Assembly: GCA_946894095.1 (NCBI GenBank)
Contig: OX335660.1
Location: forward strand, 1,741,001 to 1,805,000
From: Incurvaria masculella
Taxonomy: Eukaryota > Arthropoda > Insecta > Lepidoptera > Incurvariidae
Reading direction: 5' to 3'
DNA length: 64,000 nucleotides
The notes below the pieces were generated by a model that saw nothing but the letters and a program-made list of their open reading frames with translations, searched no databases and had not been told where the DNA came from. Below, piece after piece: positions 11,134-21,601 of this stretch; the stretch's first letter is position 1, and the number at the start of each line of letters is the position of its first letter. The translations under genes were made by a program, and so were the position numbers.

Positions 11134-11601
11134 GCCATCCAATTAATTATTGGCAACTTGCCAGCATTGAGTTACCGGAAGCCGTTTTTGGCTGTACCAT
11201 ATTACCAAACAGGTAAGTCGAAACCTACTTGATGAAGAGACGTATTATTTAGCGAGTTGGGCATTCATTTTGATTTTCTTTGTGCAGATGACTTCGGAGA
11301 TGCGATGAGTTACTCGTCAGACTGTGCATTGAATACTACCAAAGGACTCACATTGGCGGAACAGTTGATGATAATTCGGCCATTAATTGCTAGTATTCTT
11401 CGGTCTATCGACCTGTTTAGTGACAAATATAGTAGCCATTTTCAAGGTCCCGATAGAAACTGGCACTACAAGCTTCCAAAAGCTTTGGCTGTAAGCTATG
11501 CGAGGTTACTGCTAATCAAAGTGATGCGCTACGTAAATTTGTACTGCACAGATGCAAGGAACTTTGATGCTGCTACCAAAGCAATTAGTAAGGAAATATA
11601 A
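11134..11601 (+). CDS. Candidate two-exon gene, function unknown (5' end not found)
   Basis: An open segment from 11134 ends at a consensus donor (CAG|GTAAGT, exon end 11212). A 75-base intron ends at TTTGTGCAG, and the next exon (11288-11599) is open to a TAA at 11599-11601. The phases agree: the single leftover G completes an Asp codon. The second exon encodes about 103 residues with an amphipathic, Leu/Ile-rich middle (L-A-E-Q-L-M-I-I-R-P-L-I) and a basic Y-A-R-L-L-L-I-K segment. No signal peptide is visible and no start codon could be placed. I do not recognise the family. The splice agreement and length are the support; a decayed TE ORF is the alternative. Confidence 0.4.
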
Positions 11602-12441
11602 ACGGCGGTGTTAGAGCTGCTGTTAATTATGGAATACTACCTATCGCTCCTATATAAAAGGAAGTGTTGTAGTTGATATGATGAATAATCAGAATCGGTC
11701 GAGTTTATGCCTATAAAAGTTCGAGGATAAATGAAGTTGCCTGTAAAAATAAATTGGCCAGGCTAGACATTATTCATTGTCGAAGCTGCTTGCATTCTAT
11801 TCAGGCGCGTCTTGGGATCATATCATATTCGATCAAATTATTTTTTAAATTCATCCATCAAGACTAGACCATTGGAACCAAAAATAGGCTGGGCAGAGCA
11901 GTACAGATTTATAATAAATAATGGATAACAACACGTTTATTGAGGTAAGTTAAGGGAAAATATTACTTAAAAAAGTGGGTTTTTTTTTCTTTAAGGACGT
12001 TCCTTAAAAACACTTTTTTTACAATTCTTTTGAAACCGCGAATACACATACATATAAGTGTCCTCTATACGAAGGAATTGTTTAAATAGTCCTTGCAGCA
12101 CTTAATATTGAGATTTTAGTTTTTAAAATTTGCATATTTAACATATGAGCCCTATACGGACCTTCAAGCGAATATTTTATTAAATAACAATCGTACTTTT
12201 GTCACGACTGTTTTGAAAAACTGAGAATCATTGATTGAAGATATAACACATACATTTCTTCAAAAATACGAAAAACGAGCGGTACTCATTTTGTTATAAA
12301 TAATCTTTAATGTTCGTTACTTTCGGTGGTTTTCAACCTTACAGACGACCGATTCCATGTATATTTTATTATAATGACGGTTACACATATCTTAATACAA
12401 AACAAGCAAAATATTCAGGCATAAAAACAAAAGACTAGAAG
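11602..12441. other. Non-coding stretch
   Basis: AT-rich sequence with no gene recognised. Confidence 0.4.
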
Positions 12442-12820
12442 CTAACTCGGCCGCAGCGTTTGACGTAGAGGATCGAATGCCGATGTGGCTTCGTCGCCAG
12501 GAGCCGGTAACTGGTTTTGGACGTAGTCAGAAAATCTGTCGTTGAGGAATCCGCATCCAGTCGTCAATGTCATCTGCAATGCACCCAACAGAGAGCAAGT
12601 AAGTAGGTGTCAAGAAAACATTTTTAAGATCATGGAAAAATCAGACACGAACCTGTCCCATACTCCAAAGACCTTGGAGACGTTTACGTGGTGAGTGCAA
12701 ACAGACACTGTACATTGTAGCGGGCGACTTATGAATGCACTTGTAAGGAAATTCACCAAACACGTGAGGGGAGCCTAGGTATTTTACTACAAAGAATTCG
12801 CTGTTGGCTAATTGTAACAT
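12442..12820 (-). CDS. Candidate two-exon gene encoding about 99 residues, unknown
   Basis: On the minus strand an ATG at 12820-12818 opens 56 codons (exon 12653-12820) ending in CAG|GT. A 79-base intron ends in GCATTGCAG|A, and a 43-codon exon (12442-12573) ends in TAG. The join is phase 0. The predicted protein has a hydrophobic F-F-V-V patch near residue 9, several Cys (K-C-I-H, S-V-C-L-H, T-G-C-G-F) and an acidic/proline-rich tail. It matches no family I know. GC content is higher than in the flanks. The donor (GTTCGTG) is weak after the GT. A TE-derived exon cannot be excluded. Confidence 0.4.
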
Positions 12821-13169
12821 ATTTGTTAATTTAGTCTCAGCGCCTTATTGTATCGGTAGTCAGAGCGATATTAAGACGAAAACAAAAACAATTTAATTGC
12901 TGTGGCAATCCAAGCGCTTCACAATTTGTTTAAATAAACATCTCAATGCGATAAAAGAAGCGCAGCAAAGCATCAAACTAGACGAATCTGATTTGACTTT
13001 AGCACGTATTCTATTCTCATGAAGGTGATTCTCATTGAATACGCGAGTTCGTTGCTCTATAGAAAAGTATCTGCACTTCAATTTCGTAATACATACATCT
13101 GCACCTGATTTATAATGACGTCTCAGATCCCACATCCCTGATGATTAATCGCCGTACACTTGGACGGTT
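12821..13169. other. Non-coding stretch
   Basis: No recognised feature. An 80-codon minus-strand frame at 12893-13135 has no family resemblance. Confidence 0.35.
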
Positions 13170-14078
13170 TTGGTGGAAGATCCATCTCTATTAAGGACCT
13201 GTAAGAATTATGAAACTGATTTGAAGAACAAAAATCCTCAAGAAACAGGTATAAAAGAAGAGTGTGTATTTCACAAAATTAATGATTTTCATATTTGTAT
13301 TAACCAAAGCGTCGACATCATGCATGATTTTTGTGAAGGAGTTGCTAATTATACACTAACGGCTATTTTAAAATATTTAATTTATGAAAAAGAATATTTT
13401 AAATTAAGTATTTTCCACTAACGTGGAGATTTGTTTGATTATGGTCACCTGGAAAGTTCAAATAAACCTCCGATTGTTAACAAAGTTCATATACTAAAGA
13501 AAAAATGGCTTAAATTATCAGCTTCATTAACGTTATGTCTAACAAGATATTTTGGATTAATGATTGGAGATCTGGTTCCGGAAGATGTTTGGCCAATTTA
13601 TCTTAAACTCAGTGAAATTGCAGACATAATAACATCACCGAGATGCTTGCGTAGTCATGCTAACATTCTCGGAATTTCAATTAGTGAATTAAATGAATTA
13701 GTTATTGTAATAATTATCTACCTTAGACCGAAATTTCACCTAATGACTCATTGGGTACGAATTATGCTCAACAATGGACCCCTCATTCATACCTGGTCTA
13801 TGAGATTCGAATCAAAGAACCATGAGTTGAATATGATTTCATCAAGTACAAGTTGCAAAAAAAATATTCTACAAACTATAGCAGTAAGAAATCAATTAAA
13901 AACTGCTAATTCAATAAATAGTTCTTATATTACACAAAAAAATATTTACGGACCAATTATTACTAAAGATGAATCACATAACATTAAATTACAAAGAGAT
14001 AAATTATTTTATAAATGGGTTGAAGTGAATGAATATAAGTATCAAGAAAATACGATAGTAATAGTAAAAAAATTATGA
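13170..14078 (+). pseudogene. Transposase-like (CACTA/TNP2-type) protein fragment with one nonsense codon
   Basis: A single frame runs across the region, broken only by a TAA at 13419-13421. It shows D-I-M-H-D-F-C-E-G, F-D-Y-G-H-x-E-S-S-N-K-P-P, L-T-R-Y-F-G-L-M-I-G-D-L-V-P, P-R-C-L-R and N-N-G-P-L-I-H-T-W-S-M-R-F-E-S-K. Together these are the landmark motifs of a transposase-related protein family very common in arthropod genomes and generally linked to CACTA/EnSpm-type elements. The N-terminal half is missing. The AT-rich codon use matches the surroundings. Confidence 0.65.
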
Positions 14079-15498
14079 CGATACTGGTCCTATTTTTGGT
14101 CAAATCAATAAAATTATTTTTTTAGATATTAATTTTTATTTAGATATAATATTTTTTCAAATGTATCTTTTTAGAAATTTAGGTTTGAAACAACATTATT
14201 ATGCGTATGTTGTTGAAATGGTAAATACTTTATAACGTATTTTCAATAAGACTTTTTATATTGCCACAAGGTATGCTGTGTAATAAATTAAAGTATTTAA
14301 TTTATTGATAATATAAATTAAAAAATTGTTTTTTTAACTTAAGTTGTAATATGAATAAACTATTCTAAGAATAATAGTTCAATAATAAATATATTATTTT
14401 GCATTAATAATTTTTTAGCATCTTTTTTTTAAATAATTACTTTCATTTTCCCCACTGCTTAATCAATCCAGTAATTAATTAAAAAAATATATATTCATTT
14501 TAATTTTAGGTTATACATTGACAGCTGATACTTTTGACTTACGACAGCCACTAAGTAAACTGTAGTATCTATATTTCGTCACCGTCAAGTTAGTCCCATT
14601 TAAAATACATTAGATACAAAAATTGTTTCACCGGGTGATGTAAATTTAGTGTCACCTCTGTTGACTTCACAGGTGATACAATTTTATATCACCTGATGAG
14701 ATTTTAAAGCCACTTTTTTTCCGTGCAGTTGACAAGATTACTAACCAAACACATATTTTCAGAGTCCGCTTTGAGAAAGTGTAAGTACATTAACACCAAA
14801 AGCGGTCAGCAAGATCTCCGGTTAAGCGCTAAAGGGACCGCCGCTATAATAGAATTCGTCCTACTGTTTGGATCCAGTATCAATTAGCGCCTTTCGAGTC
14901 CGTCTGCAATCAAAAGTGCCATGCGGTATGAGCTGAGATTGTACAAACGGAAGCAGTAATTAATATCGTGGTTTTGATATTACAAATTTTGATTCGTAGA
15001 ATTCAAGACCGTTTTTTTATAACTAAGCTTAGGATGAAATTGTACTAATTTTTCGCCACAAACTGTCAATTCCTCACACTGGACATTATTGATAAGTTCG
15101 ATGTAATTTCTCGAAGTTATTTTTAATTATGTAATAAATTCTTGTATGTAAGTATTAGAGTATTTTTCATTTCAAACACCACTTCTACTTGCTTATACAA
15201 ATCACAAATCAGTCCAAAGATACTTACGTGCTACCAATATAACATATAAACAAACTCAAGATTAAATTAACTCACACTACCACGATATTTCACTTTTTGA
15301 CGCTAGGTGTACGTTACACGAAATAAAATCACCCGCTGGCCTTGACATAGTAAAGTTTAACGAACTTACCTTGTGCAATCTGCACTGTAATAAATCTTAT
15401 GCCGGACTGATAAAATAATATCAATTTTGTCAATTTACAATTGACTGTTTAGATAATACTGGTTACGTTACTGAATAACAATTCTAGAGTATCAGATT
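14079..15498. other. AT-rich non-coding stretch
   Basis: No gene is seen. Short inverted GGTGATGTAAATTT / TATCACC motifs occur near 14633-14700. Confidence 0.4.
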
Positions 15499-15842
15499 AG
15501 GACGTATCAGAACTAGTTGGAGATCCTTGTTGGACTGGAGCTTCATTTGGCCTCGGTGCACCCTGAACTTGGGATCCTCCTCTGTTTTTTCGAGTAAGCA
15601 AAAATTTACTGGAGGTCACCTTCTCCTTTGGAGCAGCTCCTGCAGCGCCAGGATTCCTGTAAATTAGCAAAATTTACCGGTCACTGATTTCACAAAATAT
15701 TACGGGACTTACTGCAAAAGTTTAATAATGACGTTCATTTCTTCTGATCTCAAACAAATTCTTACCTCACACCCCTGCCCTTTGAATCGTGGTATATAAA
15801 TTCGAAGGGTTTCTCCCGAAGTGTCAGTTTTTCGAAACTGTT
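15499..15842 (-). CDS. 3' end of an unknown spliced gene
   Basis: On the minus strand an open exon (about 15842 to 15768) reads S-F-E-K-L-T-L-R-E-K-P-F-E-F-I-Y and ends at GTGAG|GTAAGA. The next exon begins after TTTACAG at 15657, and two plus one bases complete an Arg codon. It then encodes about 52 residues rich in Gly, Ala, Pro, Gln and Ser, ending with TAA at 15499-15501. The phase agreement and low-complexity C-terminal tail look like a genuine last exon. The upstream exon runs into a SINE at 15848, so the gene is either interrupted or continues beyond it. Family unknown. Confidence 0.4.
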
Positions 15843-15847
15843 CGTGT

Positions 15848-16053
15848 GTTGTCAGCCTCGGTGGCCCAGTGGCGCGACACTTCGGCGATCGCTCTCCGAA
15901 GTAAAGCAACGCTGGGTCCGGTCTGGTCTTGGATGGGTGACCATTCGACCGTTGAGAGAGGCAGGCCGTGGTTCGAATTCCACGTTAAGCTGTAGGTCCC
16001 CTTCCTTACTTACTAGGTGGTCTATCCTCTATTCCTCTATTGAGGCTGACAAC
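15848..16053 (+). mobile_element. SINE with 5S rRNA-derived head, bounded by inverted repeats
   Basis: The head matches 5S rRNA strongly (CTCCGAAGTAAAGCAACGCT and TCTTGGATGGGTGACC in the right order and spacing). It is followed by the linker GTAGGTCCCCTTCC and TACTAGGTGGT, after which the copy is truncated. Twelve bases at 15848-15859 (GTTGTCAGCCTC) reappear inverted at 16042-16053. It is not a functional 5S gene, because the 5' third of 5S rRNA is missing. Confidence 0.75.
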
Positions 16054-16360
16054 TGATGCAATATTTTTTTGGAATCTCAATATGTATTTGATTTTCATCC
16101 TGACCTTTACTCACCCAATCGATACCATGCTGACGAAACTAGATGACAGCCAAAATCGTCCCAAATTACATAATTATTTCAAGATTGTAAACAGAGCTTT
16201 GTAATCAAAAATGTCGTCAAAGTCAATTAGGTTGGGAAATTTGAAACGCGTAAACAACCCTCCAACTTTCGAAAAGTATTTTGTTGGCGTGGGGGGTAAA
16301 AGCTCGAATCACAGCTTTTGGATCTCGAAGCTAAACCTTCAGTACACTTTTATCTTCAAT

Positions 16361-16935
16361 ATGGTTGGCATAAAGCTCGCCATGATTTTGGCCGCTCTGG
16401 TTGTTGTCGCAGCGCCACTGTATAGATTAGATCCTCCTCAAAGCGAGTCTGACGTAACCGAGTGTTTGCATGTGGGAAAGCCGGTAAGTTAGTCTATTTT
16501 TGCGAGTATAAGTCTGTTGTAATAATGTTATGTTAACCCGTGAAGTTTCTTTGCGGGTTCTTCTTTACTGGGTTGATCGAATCCGCGGATCTTTGTGACG
16601 TAACTTGGTGTAGTTTGACCACCAAAAAGTTTAAATAAATGAAATGAAAAAAATGAAATGTTCGAGGTGTGCAATCATGGCGAGTTTAGCGGGCTAAATC
16701 GTGCTGCCCTATGAATTACAAAGGAGGCATAACGGGACCGTCACCGGTGATTTGCTTAAAGTTTGGGAACGATATTTGTCAGAATATTGAGAGCATCAGC
16801 AACCTGAAGATGTATAATTATTTGGTAAAGCAGCTGAACGGCACCAACATCCAAGAACTCAAGAAAAAATACTGGACCTTCCTTTCGCATTTCGTTTCAG
16901 AAAAGTCGTTTGAACCGCGGGTGGTTCTCAATTGA
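16361..16935 (+). CDS. KFG-family small secreted protein, copy B
   Basis: Exon 1 (16361-16483) starts M-V-G-I-K-L-A-M-I-L with a hydrophobic signal peptide (L-A-A-L-V-V-V-A-A). It ends V-G-K-P at a CCG|GTAAGT donor. The best acceptor is GAGTTTAG at 16689, giving a phase-0 exon 2 (16690-16935). That exon carries the family block: K-S-C-C, then C-L-K-F-G-N-D-I-C, then V-K-Q-L-N-G-T-N-I-Q-E-L-K-K-K-Y-W. An in-frame upstream start exists at 16211, but the signal peptide supports 16361. Copies A (17415) and C (25550) have the same exon structure. The function is unknown; small secreted parasitism factors are the natural guess. The acceptor is short of pyrimidines, so splicing is less certain. Confidence 0.55.
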
Positions 16936-17414
16936 CGTTTTTACGTCGAACAAAACCGCAGGGGACTTTGATTATTCCATCAATAGACTCGTTAGTCAGG
17001 TAGAGAAAATTTGAAGCCGCGATTTGAGTGTATAGAGATAGCAATTGCTAGTTGCTCAGCACATGTTTAGTGCCCGGGTGGGCGCCATTATGTTAATTAA
17101 GCTAGACTAAGATTCCGCTTGTAATAAAAATAACTAGTGAAATTATGTAAAATAAATAATTCCAAATATTGATGTGTTTCATTTGAAGATCCCGTGGTAA
17201 TAAATCAATGGAATTCGGCGATGATCGCTTTTACCTTAACACCGAGATTGAGAGTCGCCCATGTCTCCGTTTCTCGATAAGTATCATCGTTCTCCAAGCT
17301 CCACTGGCGTGTAGTCTGCGACGTCTCGCGATCAGTAATTCTTATCTTATGTGGAAGTTAGTGGCGAGTGTAGTAAATTCAGATTGTAACGAAATTGCAG
17401 ACTAAATTGTGAAA

Positions 17415-17942
17415 ATGAGTGCAACTGTAATACTCATCGTAACAATTATTATCGTGCCTGCGACGTCATCACAGTTCCTCGTGCGATATCCGACTGTCCA
17501 CAACCCCTGTCTGCCGTTAGGAAAACTCGTGAGTTACTCTGTCTACCTCTTTGAGGCGTGCAATTATATCTTATGTGCGCATCACGCAAAGACATTTGAA
17601 GCAATTAGTATCGTTATATTTCAGTGGGTGACATCAAAGCTGCCCAGCTGCTCAATTCGCTACAACATATACTACGAAGAACCAGTGACGTGCTTTAAGT
17701 TTGGGAGGGAAAAGTGTCAGCTCAATGGAAGCATTGAAAACTTTGACGAATATATCAGGCTGGCTAAGAAGCTGAACAGCACCAACTTTAATGAACTGAA
17801 GAGAACATTTTGGGATTCTGTTACTGGCGGCTGTGTGATGAAGCCGAAGTTAGAAGACGTATCGTTATCCAAAACATACGTCACGTATTTTCCAACACTA
17901 TGTTTATACGTTTATATCTTGGCTGTGCGCGTCGATAATTGA
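17415..17942 (+). CDS. KFG-family small secreted protein, copy A
   Basis: The ATG at 17415 begins a clear signal peptide (residues 1-20, I-L-I-V-T-I-I-I-V core, S-S-Q cleavage region). Exon 1 ends L-P-L-G-K-L at CTC|GTGAGT (17528). The intron is 96 bases and ends TATATTTCAG, and exon 2 (17625-17942) is in phase. It contains C-F-K-F-G-R-E-K-C-Q, S-I-E-N-F-D-E-Y, K-K-L-N-S-T-N-F-N-E-L-K and T-F-W, plus a hydrophobic C-terminus (L-C-L-Y-V-Y-I-L-A-V) that might be a membrane anchor. A likely 5' UTR acceptor (AAATTGCAG) precedes the ATG by 14 bases, as in copy C. It lies 0.48 kb after copy B on the same strand, a tandem duplicate. I do not recognise the family. Confidence 0.65.
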   Translation: MSATVILIVTIIIVPATSSQFLVRYPTVHNPCLPLGKLVSYSVYLFEACNYILCAHHAKTFEAISIVIFQWVTSKLPSCSIRYNIYYEEPVTCFKFGREKCQLNGSIENFDEYIRLAKKLNSTNFNELKRTFWDSVTGGCVMKPKLEDVSLSKTYVTYFPTLCLYVYILAVRVDN

Positions 17943-18218
17943 GGATTAGCCTAAATATGCATACTTTTTTTGCATAAAAATAATCAATAAGCTTCCTGTA
18001 TTTTATTTAGCAACGTTATTACCAATTTGAATTTCATGACAGCTTTTGATAAAAAAGTCTTGTTTTGATCTTATTGAATATTGATTTGCTAATGACTGTT
18101 ATTACTTTCAAAATACAAGTTGATTATTCCTTCCAAGCCAAAAGTATGTGATTGGATATTATTTCAATCCGATGATTATATAGTCGTTGATGGGAAACTT
18201 ATCAGAATACTTCCGAAT
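17943..18218. other. 3' flank of KFG copy A
   Basis: AT-rich sequence with no feature recognised. Confidence 0.35.
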
Positions 18219-18556
18219 TACACAGAAAGGAAAAAATTTTGGGTGAAAATAAATATTCTTGACTCAAGAATATTTTTGGAATCGAGTTTGAAGACGAAAA
18301 TTGTCTTGAGCCGAGTATATATTTTTCTTGAAATTTAATTCTTGAAAAAAGCGTAAGTTTCTTGATTGAAGTACAAAATTTCTCAAAACAAGAATTCACT
18401 TGCTGCCGGCAAGTAAGATTCCCACTTAAGCCAAGAAAAAAATTCTTGCCGTAACAAAATTCTGTTCTTGGTCTTCAACTGACCCCCACTCCAAACTCCG
18501 ACAGTGAAACTACGGCCCGAGTTTGAACCTAGGTAAATGAAAAATGTTCATTTAGT

Positions 18557-18635
18557 TTGACAGCTCAGCGTAGTGGCTTGCGTCTTTGCTTCATACTGAA
18601 AAGATCGTGGGTTCGATCCCGACAGAAGTCGACAT
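18557..18635 (+). repeat. tRNA-like sequence / SINE head
   Basis: CAGCTCAGCGTAGTGG (box A-like, about 18561) and GGTTCGATCCC (perfect box B, 18610-18620) are 50 bases apart, as in tRNAs. The acceptor stem does not pair properly, so a tRNA-derived SINE head or tRNA pseudogene is more likely than a functional tRNA. Confidence 0.5.
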
Positions 18636-18680
18636 TTTTCAAAAGCTTGCAATGCTTATAAATTAACTTTCAGACTTCTG

Positions 18681-19630
18681 CAGCGGGAGCACAAATGAAA
18701 GTGGACACTTGTCGAGCTAGAGGGATAAGAAATTTTGTCGAGGATTTTTATCAACTGTGATATCACAAATGGGGAGCTCGATTAATTTATCGAGATCGAG
18801 TGTTGAGTGGATAGAGAGTGGCAACACCCACCGTTTTGTCCACAAGAACTGTCACTTTAAACCTCCCGACCCTGGCTGTGTTCGCGCAGACTGCTCCATG
18901 ATATTCAGTGCAAGAAGCAAGAAATAGCGTTTTACAGAATAGTGGCGTACAAAAAGCCATTTCCTACAAATCGCCTACACCTAAGTTATTTCGAATTGAA
19001 TTTCGTATAGATGCACAATTAAGTACGTTTTTAATGAATTTAGATAAAAATTGCTTGGTTTAGCGCATTTTCCTTGTGAGATTAGAAGGATTGTAGTGTA
19101 TCTAATGTCAATGTGACGTTAATCTCTGCACTTTTTTCGTTTTCCCGTTCAGCTGGAGCGTTGCTCTAAGTCGTTCCGCCTGATTACTTCTTATAACGGA
19201 AAGTAAAGGATGGAATGGAAACATCTTTGCCCAAAGAAACCCATCCATCTTTCGCTCTTATTACCGCTTTTCCCATGTCTTTGAACCATTAAAAAAAGGT
19301 TAAGAAACGCCTGTGCCATCGCCACTACATACGCACATATTCGTAAGACGAACAAACACCTCCTTCTAGGATTTAACACACCCTCGCGGTGGTGGTGACA
19401 AAATTATCCTCAACAAACGTCAAATTAGTAGGATTAAATTTATTTGTGCTTCCACAAATGGACAAAATTGATTCTTTGTCGAGATTTGTCTATGGTGTGG
19501 GTTTATTTTGACAACCTCCACTCGACATGACATTGTTTCTGCTATCAGTTGGCGACAAGTGTCCCGCACACGAGATAAAGCCTATGTACGTAAGTTTGTC
19601 GGCTAGATAAAATTATTTGTGCTCCCGCTG
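18681..19630. mobile_element. Nested TIR element
   Basis: Perfect 16-bp inverted termini CAGCGGGAGCACAAAT (18681-18696 and, inverted, 19615-19630) bound a 950-bp unit. It is flanked on both sides by CTG, a possible 3-bp target duplication. Inner sequences also mirror each other (GGACACTTGTCG / CGACAAGTGTCC). No ORF is present. It sits inside the TA-flanked element. Confidence 0.65.
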
Positions 19631-20156
19631 CTGGGGGAGCCCGCAAGATACAATTTTTAAAAAAATTAATTTTTTTTTTCTTTAAAAAAAAATCTTGAAC
19701 CAAGACAACAAATTTTCTTCAGACAAGAAAATTTACTTGAGCCAAGATACAAGTCTATTTTAGCAAGTATCTACAATTTCTTAGGACAAGAATTTTTTTT
19801 TAAATCAAGAAAAAAGAATTTACTTCAACCAAGAAAAACAGTTTGAAGTAAATTTTTTACTTGGTTCAAGTCAATCGTTTTTTCTGTGTACATTATTATT
19901 TTAATTTATTTAAATTTGAATGACAGGGAGTCTATTTTCATGAAATTCATTAAGATTTAAAGACTGTTATACCTTGTGAAATCATTATTGGATTTACTCT
20001 GGGACAAACGGTATTCCGCTGAGCGCGCAACAATGTTTGAAAATAGCTCCTTATTAGACAGCTTATTTGCGCCTTATACCTACCGATAGTGCTCCTGAGA
20101 GAAAACCACATGTATTTGACTCACATGATTTAGTCATCATACATTAATAATGAACC

Positions 20157-20164
20157 GTATAAAA
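20157..20164 (+). promoter_or_regulatory. TATA box of the TIL gene
   Basis: GTATAAAATA lies about 70 bases upstream of the ATG at 20228, at a suitable distance for a start site near 20190. Confidence 0.5.
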
Positions 20165-20227
20165 TACAAACAAACTGAAAATAATCTGCAGTAGCAGTTC
20201 AGGAGCTCCATCATCATATTCGGGAAG

Positions 20228-20274
20228 ATGGTCGTGGTTGTGCTCGCAGCCCTCGTCGGGACCTTATGTGAGTA
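20228..20274 (+). CDS. Exon 1 (signal peptide) of a TIL-domain Egf-like gene
   Basis: The ATG opens M-V-V-V-V-L-A-A-L-V-G-T-L-C, a short signal peptide, followed at once by a donor (GTGAGT, or GAG|TATTG-type use two codons later). The end of the exon and the donor resemble those of the secreted gene at 63372-63423 (GGGACC-T-TATGTGAGTA versus GGGACC-G-TATGTGAGTA). This indicates a shared leader exon. The rest of the gene is about 3.1 kb downstream (exons at 23419-23701), because the intron has filled with transposons. The exon 1 phase that fits exon 2 uses GA|GTATTG. Confidence 0.55.
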
Positions 20275-20285
20275 TTGAATGCGGT

Positions 20286-20672
20286 TTTTTTTTTTATGTG
20301 ACTGGACATGGATGGCTAATACCACAAGTTCTGTCATGGTATTAGCCCAACACACCACATGGGAACTAGGTGCCATGCCAGGACCTTCCTTATATTGCAC
20401 GGCTACATTGAACTGGATGGAAAACACGGACAATTTTCATTGCCTCTTCGACCATCGTTCATCCAATGCGATGGTACCAACCCGGGCGAGATAAACCCTA
20501 CCACCTAGTAAGTAAGGAAGGGGACCTACAGCTTAACGTGGAATCCGAACCACGGCCAGCCTCTCTCAACGGTCGAATGGTCACCCATCCAAGACCAGAC
20601 CGGACCCAGCGTTGCTTAACTTCGGAGAGCGATCGCCGAAGTGTCGCGCCACTGGGCCACCGAAACTGACTC
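20286..20672 (-). mobile_element. Full-length SINE with 5S-derived head, minus orientation
   Basis: Poly-T at 20286-20296 is followed by the shared body (ATGGCTAATACCAC, CCTACCACCTAGTA) and then the reverse of a 5S-like head (GGTCACCCATCCAAGACCAG, TTGCTTAACTTCGGAG) ending at about 20672. It inserted just inside intron 1 of the TIL gene. Confidence 0.8.
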
Positions 20673-20939
20673 GAAGGATTTCAAATATTTCAAGATGACT
20701 TTGGTAGTGCAGGACTTTCACCCACGAAAGTTTCTCGACCTAGGATTAAATTTCAAGCAAAAATGCATCTGGATAATATCGGGGACTCATGTAAGGGTCG
20801 CCAGACACTTTAAAATTCCATTATCTTATTTGTTCTAGTATCATTATGAATACCGTAACGATAAAATTATTTGGAGATTAATCTCTGAAGTTGTTGGTAC
20901 CGTCGTTTCTTACTTTTCCAAACAATTGTCTGGAGTTGG
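20673..20939 (+). repeat. Duplicate piece of TIL-gene intron
   Basis: Bases 20680-20760 (ACTCGAAGGATTTCAAATAT and TGCAGGACTTTCACCCACGA) match 23300-23385, just before exon 2 of the TIL gene. This implies an internal duplication or a second, truncated gene copy. Confidence 0.55.
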
Positions 20940-21600
20940 AGGAGATGATTCTGGTTTGGACCGCTCCTGTTTACCCAAATGTAGCAGCAGATGGGTCAGT
21001 GAGTCCCAGACGGCTCCGATGAGGCACAGCGACCGCCCTTAGACTGTATGCAAGGCATATCCATGAACTATCATATCCTCTGCAAGCTTTGGTGCTCAAA
21101 ATCACATTATTATTCCAATGATACCAGCACAGTATGTGCCAAACCCGGTTAATTTTCCCCAAGTTTTAGACCATACGCTCTCAGCTAGATGATCTAGGAT
21201 GGCCTTATCAATAGCGTTAATCAAGGACGGGGATCCTCTGGAGAAGTTGGTGAATTGTTGCGTCATGGTCTCCATCACCACGTTCTGTTCCATGGTGAAC
21301 ATGATTCTTCCCCTCATGACCTGACGTTAAATAGATCGTATCATCCGCGACTTTAACTCGGGTTTGTTGCGACTTGATTGTTATTTTTGCAGTCCCAGTG
21401 ACGAAGACACGAAGTCCCAAGTACCGAAGGGGTCGCTATATTGCGCGTTAGTACAATCCCCGTTGTGGTTGACACTTCCTGCCAGTGTGATACTTCGCGT
21501 GGAGGTTGTATTTACCAAAAGACCATCAATGACTGCATTTCCTATATGCAGCGTGCCATGGTCATGCGCGACCTGACATATCTCACGAGATATTGGAAAT
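20940..21600 (-). pseudogene. Viral-type glycoprotein remnant (Chuviridae-like / BEL-Pao env-like)
   Basis: Read on the minus strand in at least three alternating frames, the block shows in order a Gly-rich Cys segment (D-C-T-N-A-Q-Y with F-G-T-W), an I-x-L-x-S-G segment near 21330, and a W-x-K-x-x-x-F-G-T-x-x-A-G-I-I-G-I membrane-proximal segment near 21130. It ends with H-G-Y-A-L-H-T and S-L-T-H-L-L-L-H-L near 20970-21050. This order fits glycoproteins of chuvirus-like negative-strand viruses, also captured by BEL/Pao retroelements. Frameshifts and stops make it non-functional. Plus-strand frames here are its antisense shadows. Confidence 0.6.
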
Positions 21601-21601
21601 A

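Larger units (their letters stand above)
18219..19890. mobile_element. Non-autonomous TIR transposon with CTTGA/TCAAG-rich arms
   Basis: The ends read TA|CACAGAAA... and ...TTTCTGTG|TA, so a TA target duplication fits Tc1/mariner-like integration. Both sub-terminal regions (18240-18480 and 19670-19880) are packed with short CTTGA, TCAAG, CAAGAA and TTCTTG words in both orientations. No transposase ORF is present. It hosts a tRNA-like unit and a second TIR element. Confidence 0.65.

Noticed and set aside
11160..11601. Peroxin-16-like gene
   Set aside because: A short E-Q-L-M-I-I-R-P-L-I resemblance was considered, but neighbouring conserved segments are absent.
15853..16000. Possible functional 5S rRNA gene
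   Set aside because: Only the central and 3' parts of 5S are present, joined to a SINE body; the 5' third and terminal T-run are missing.
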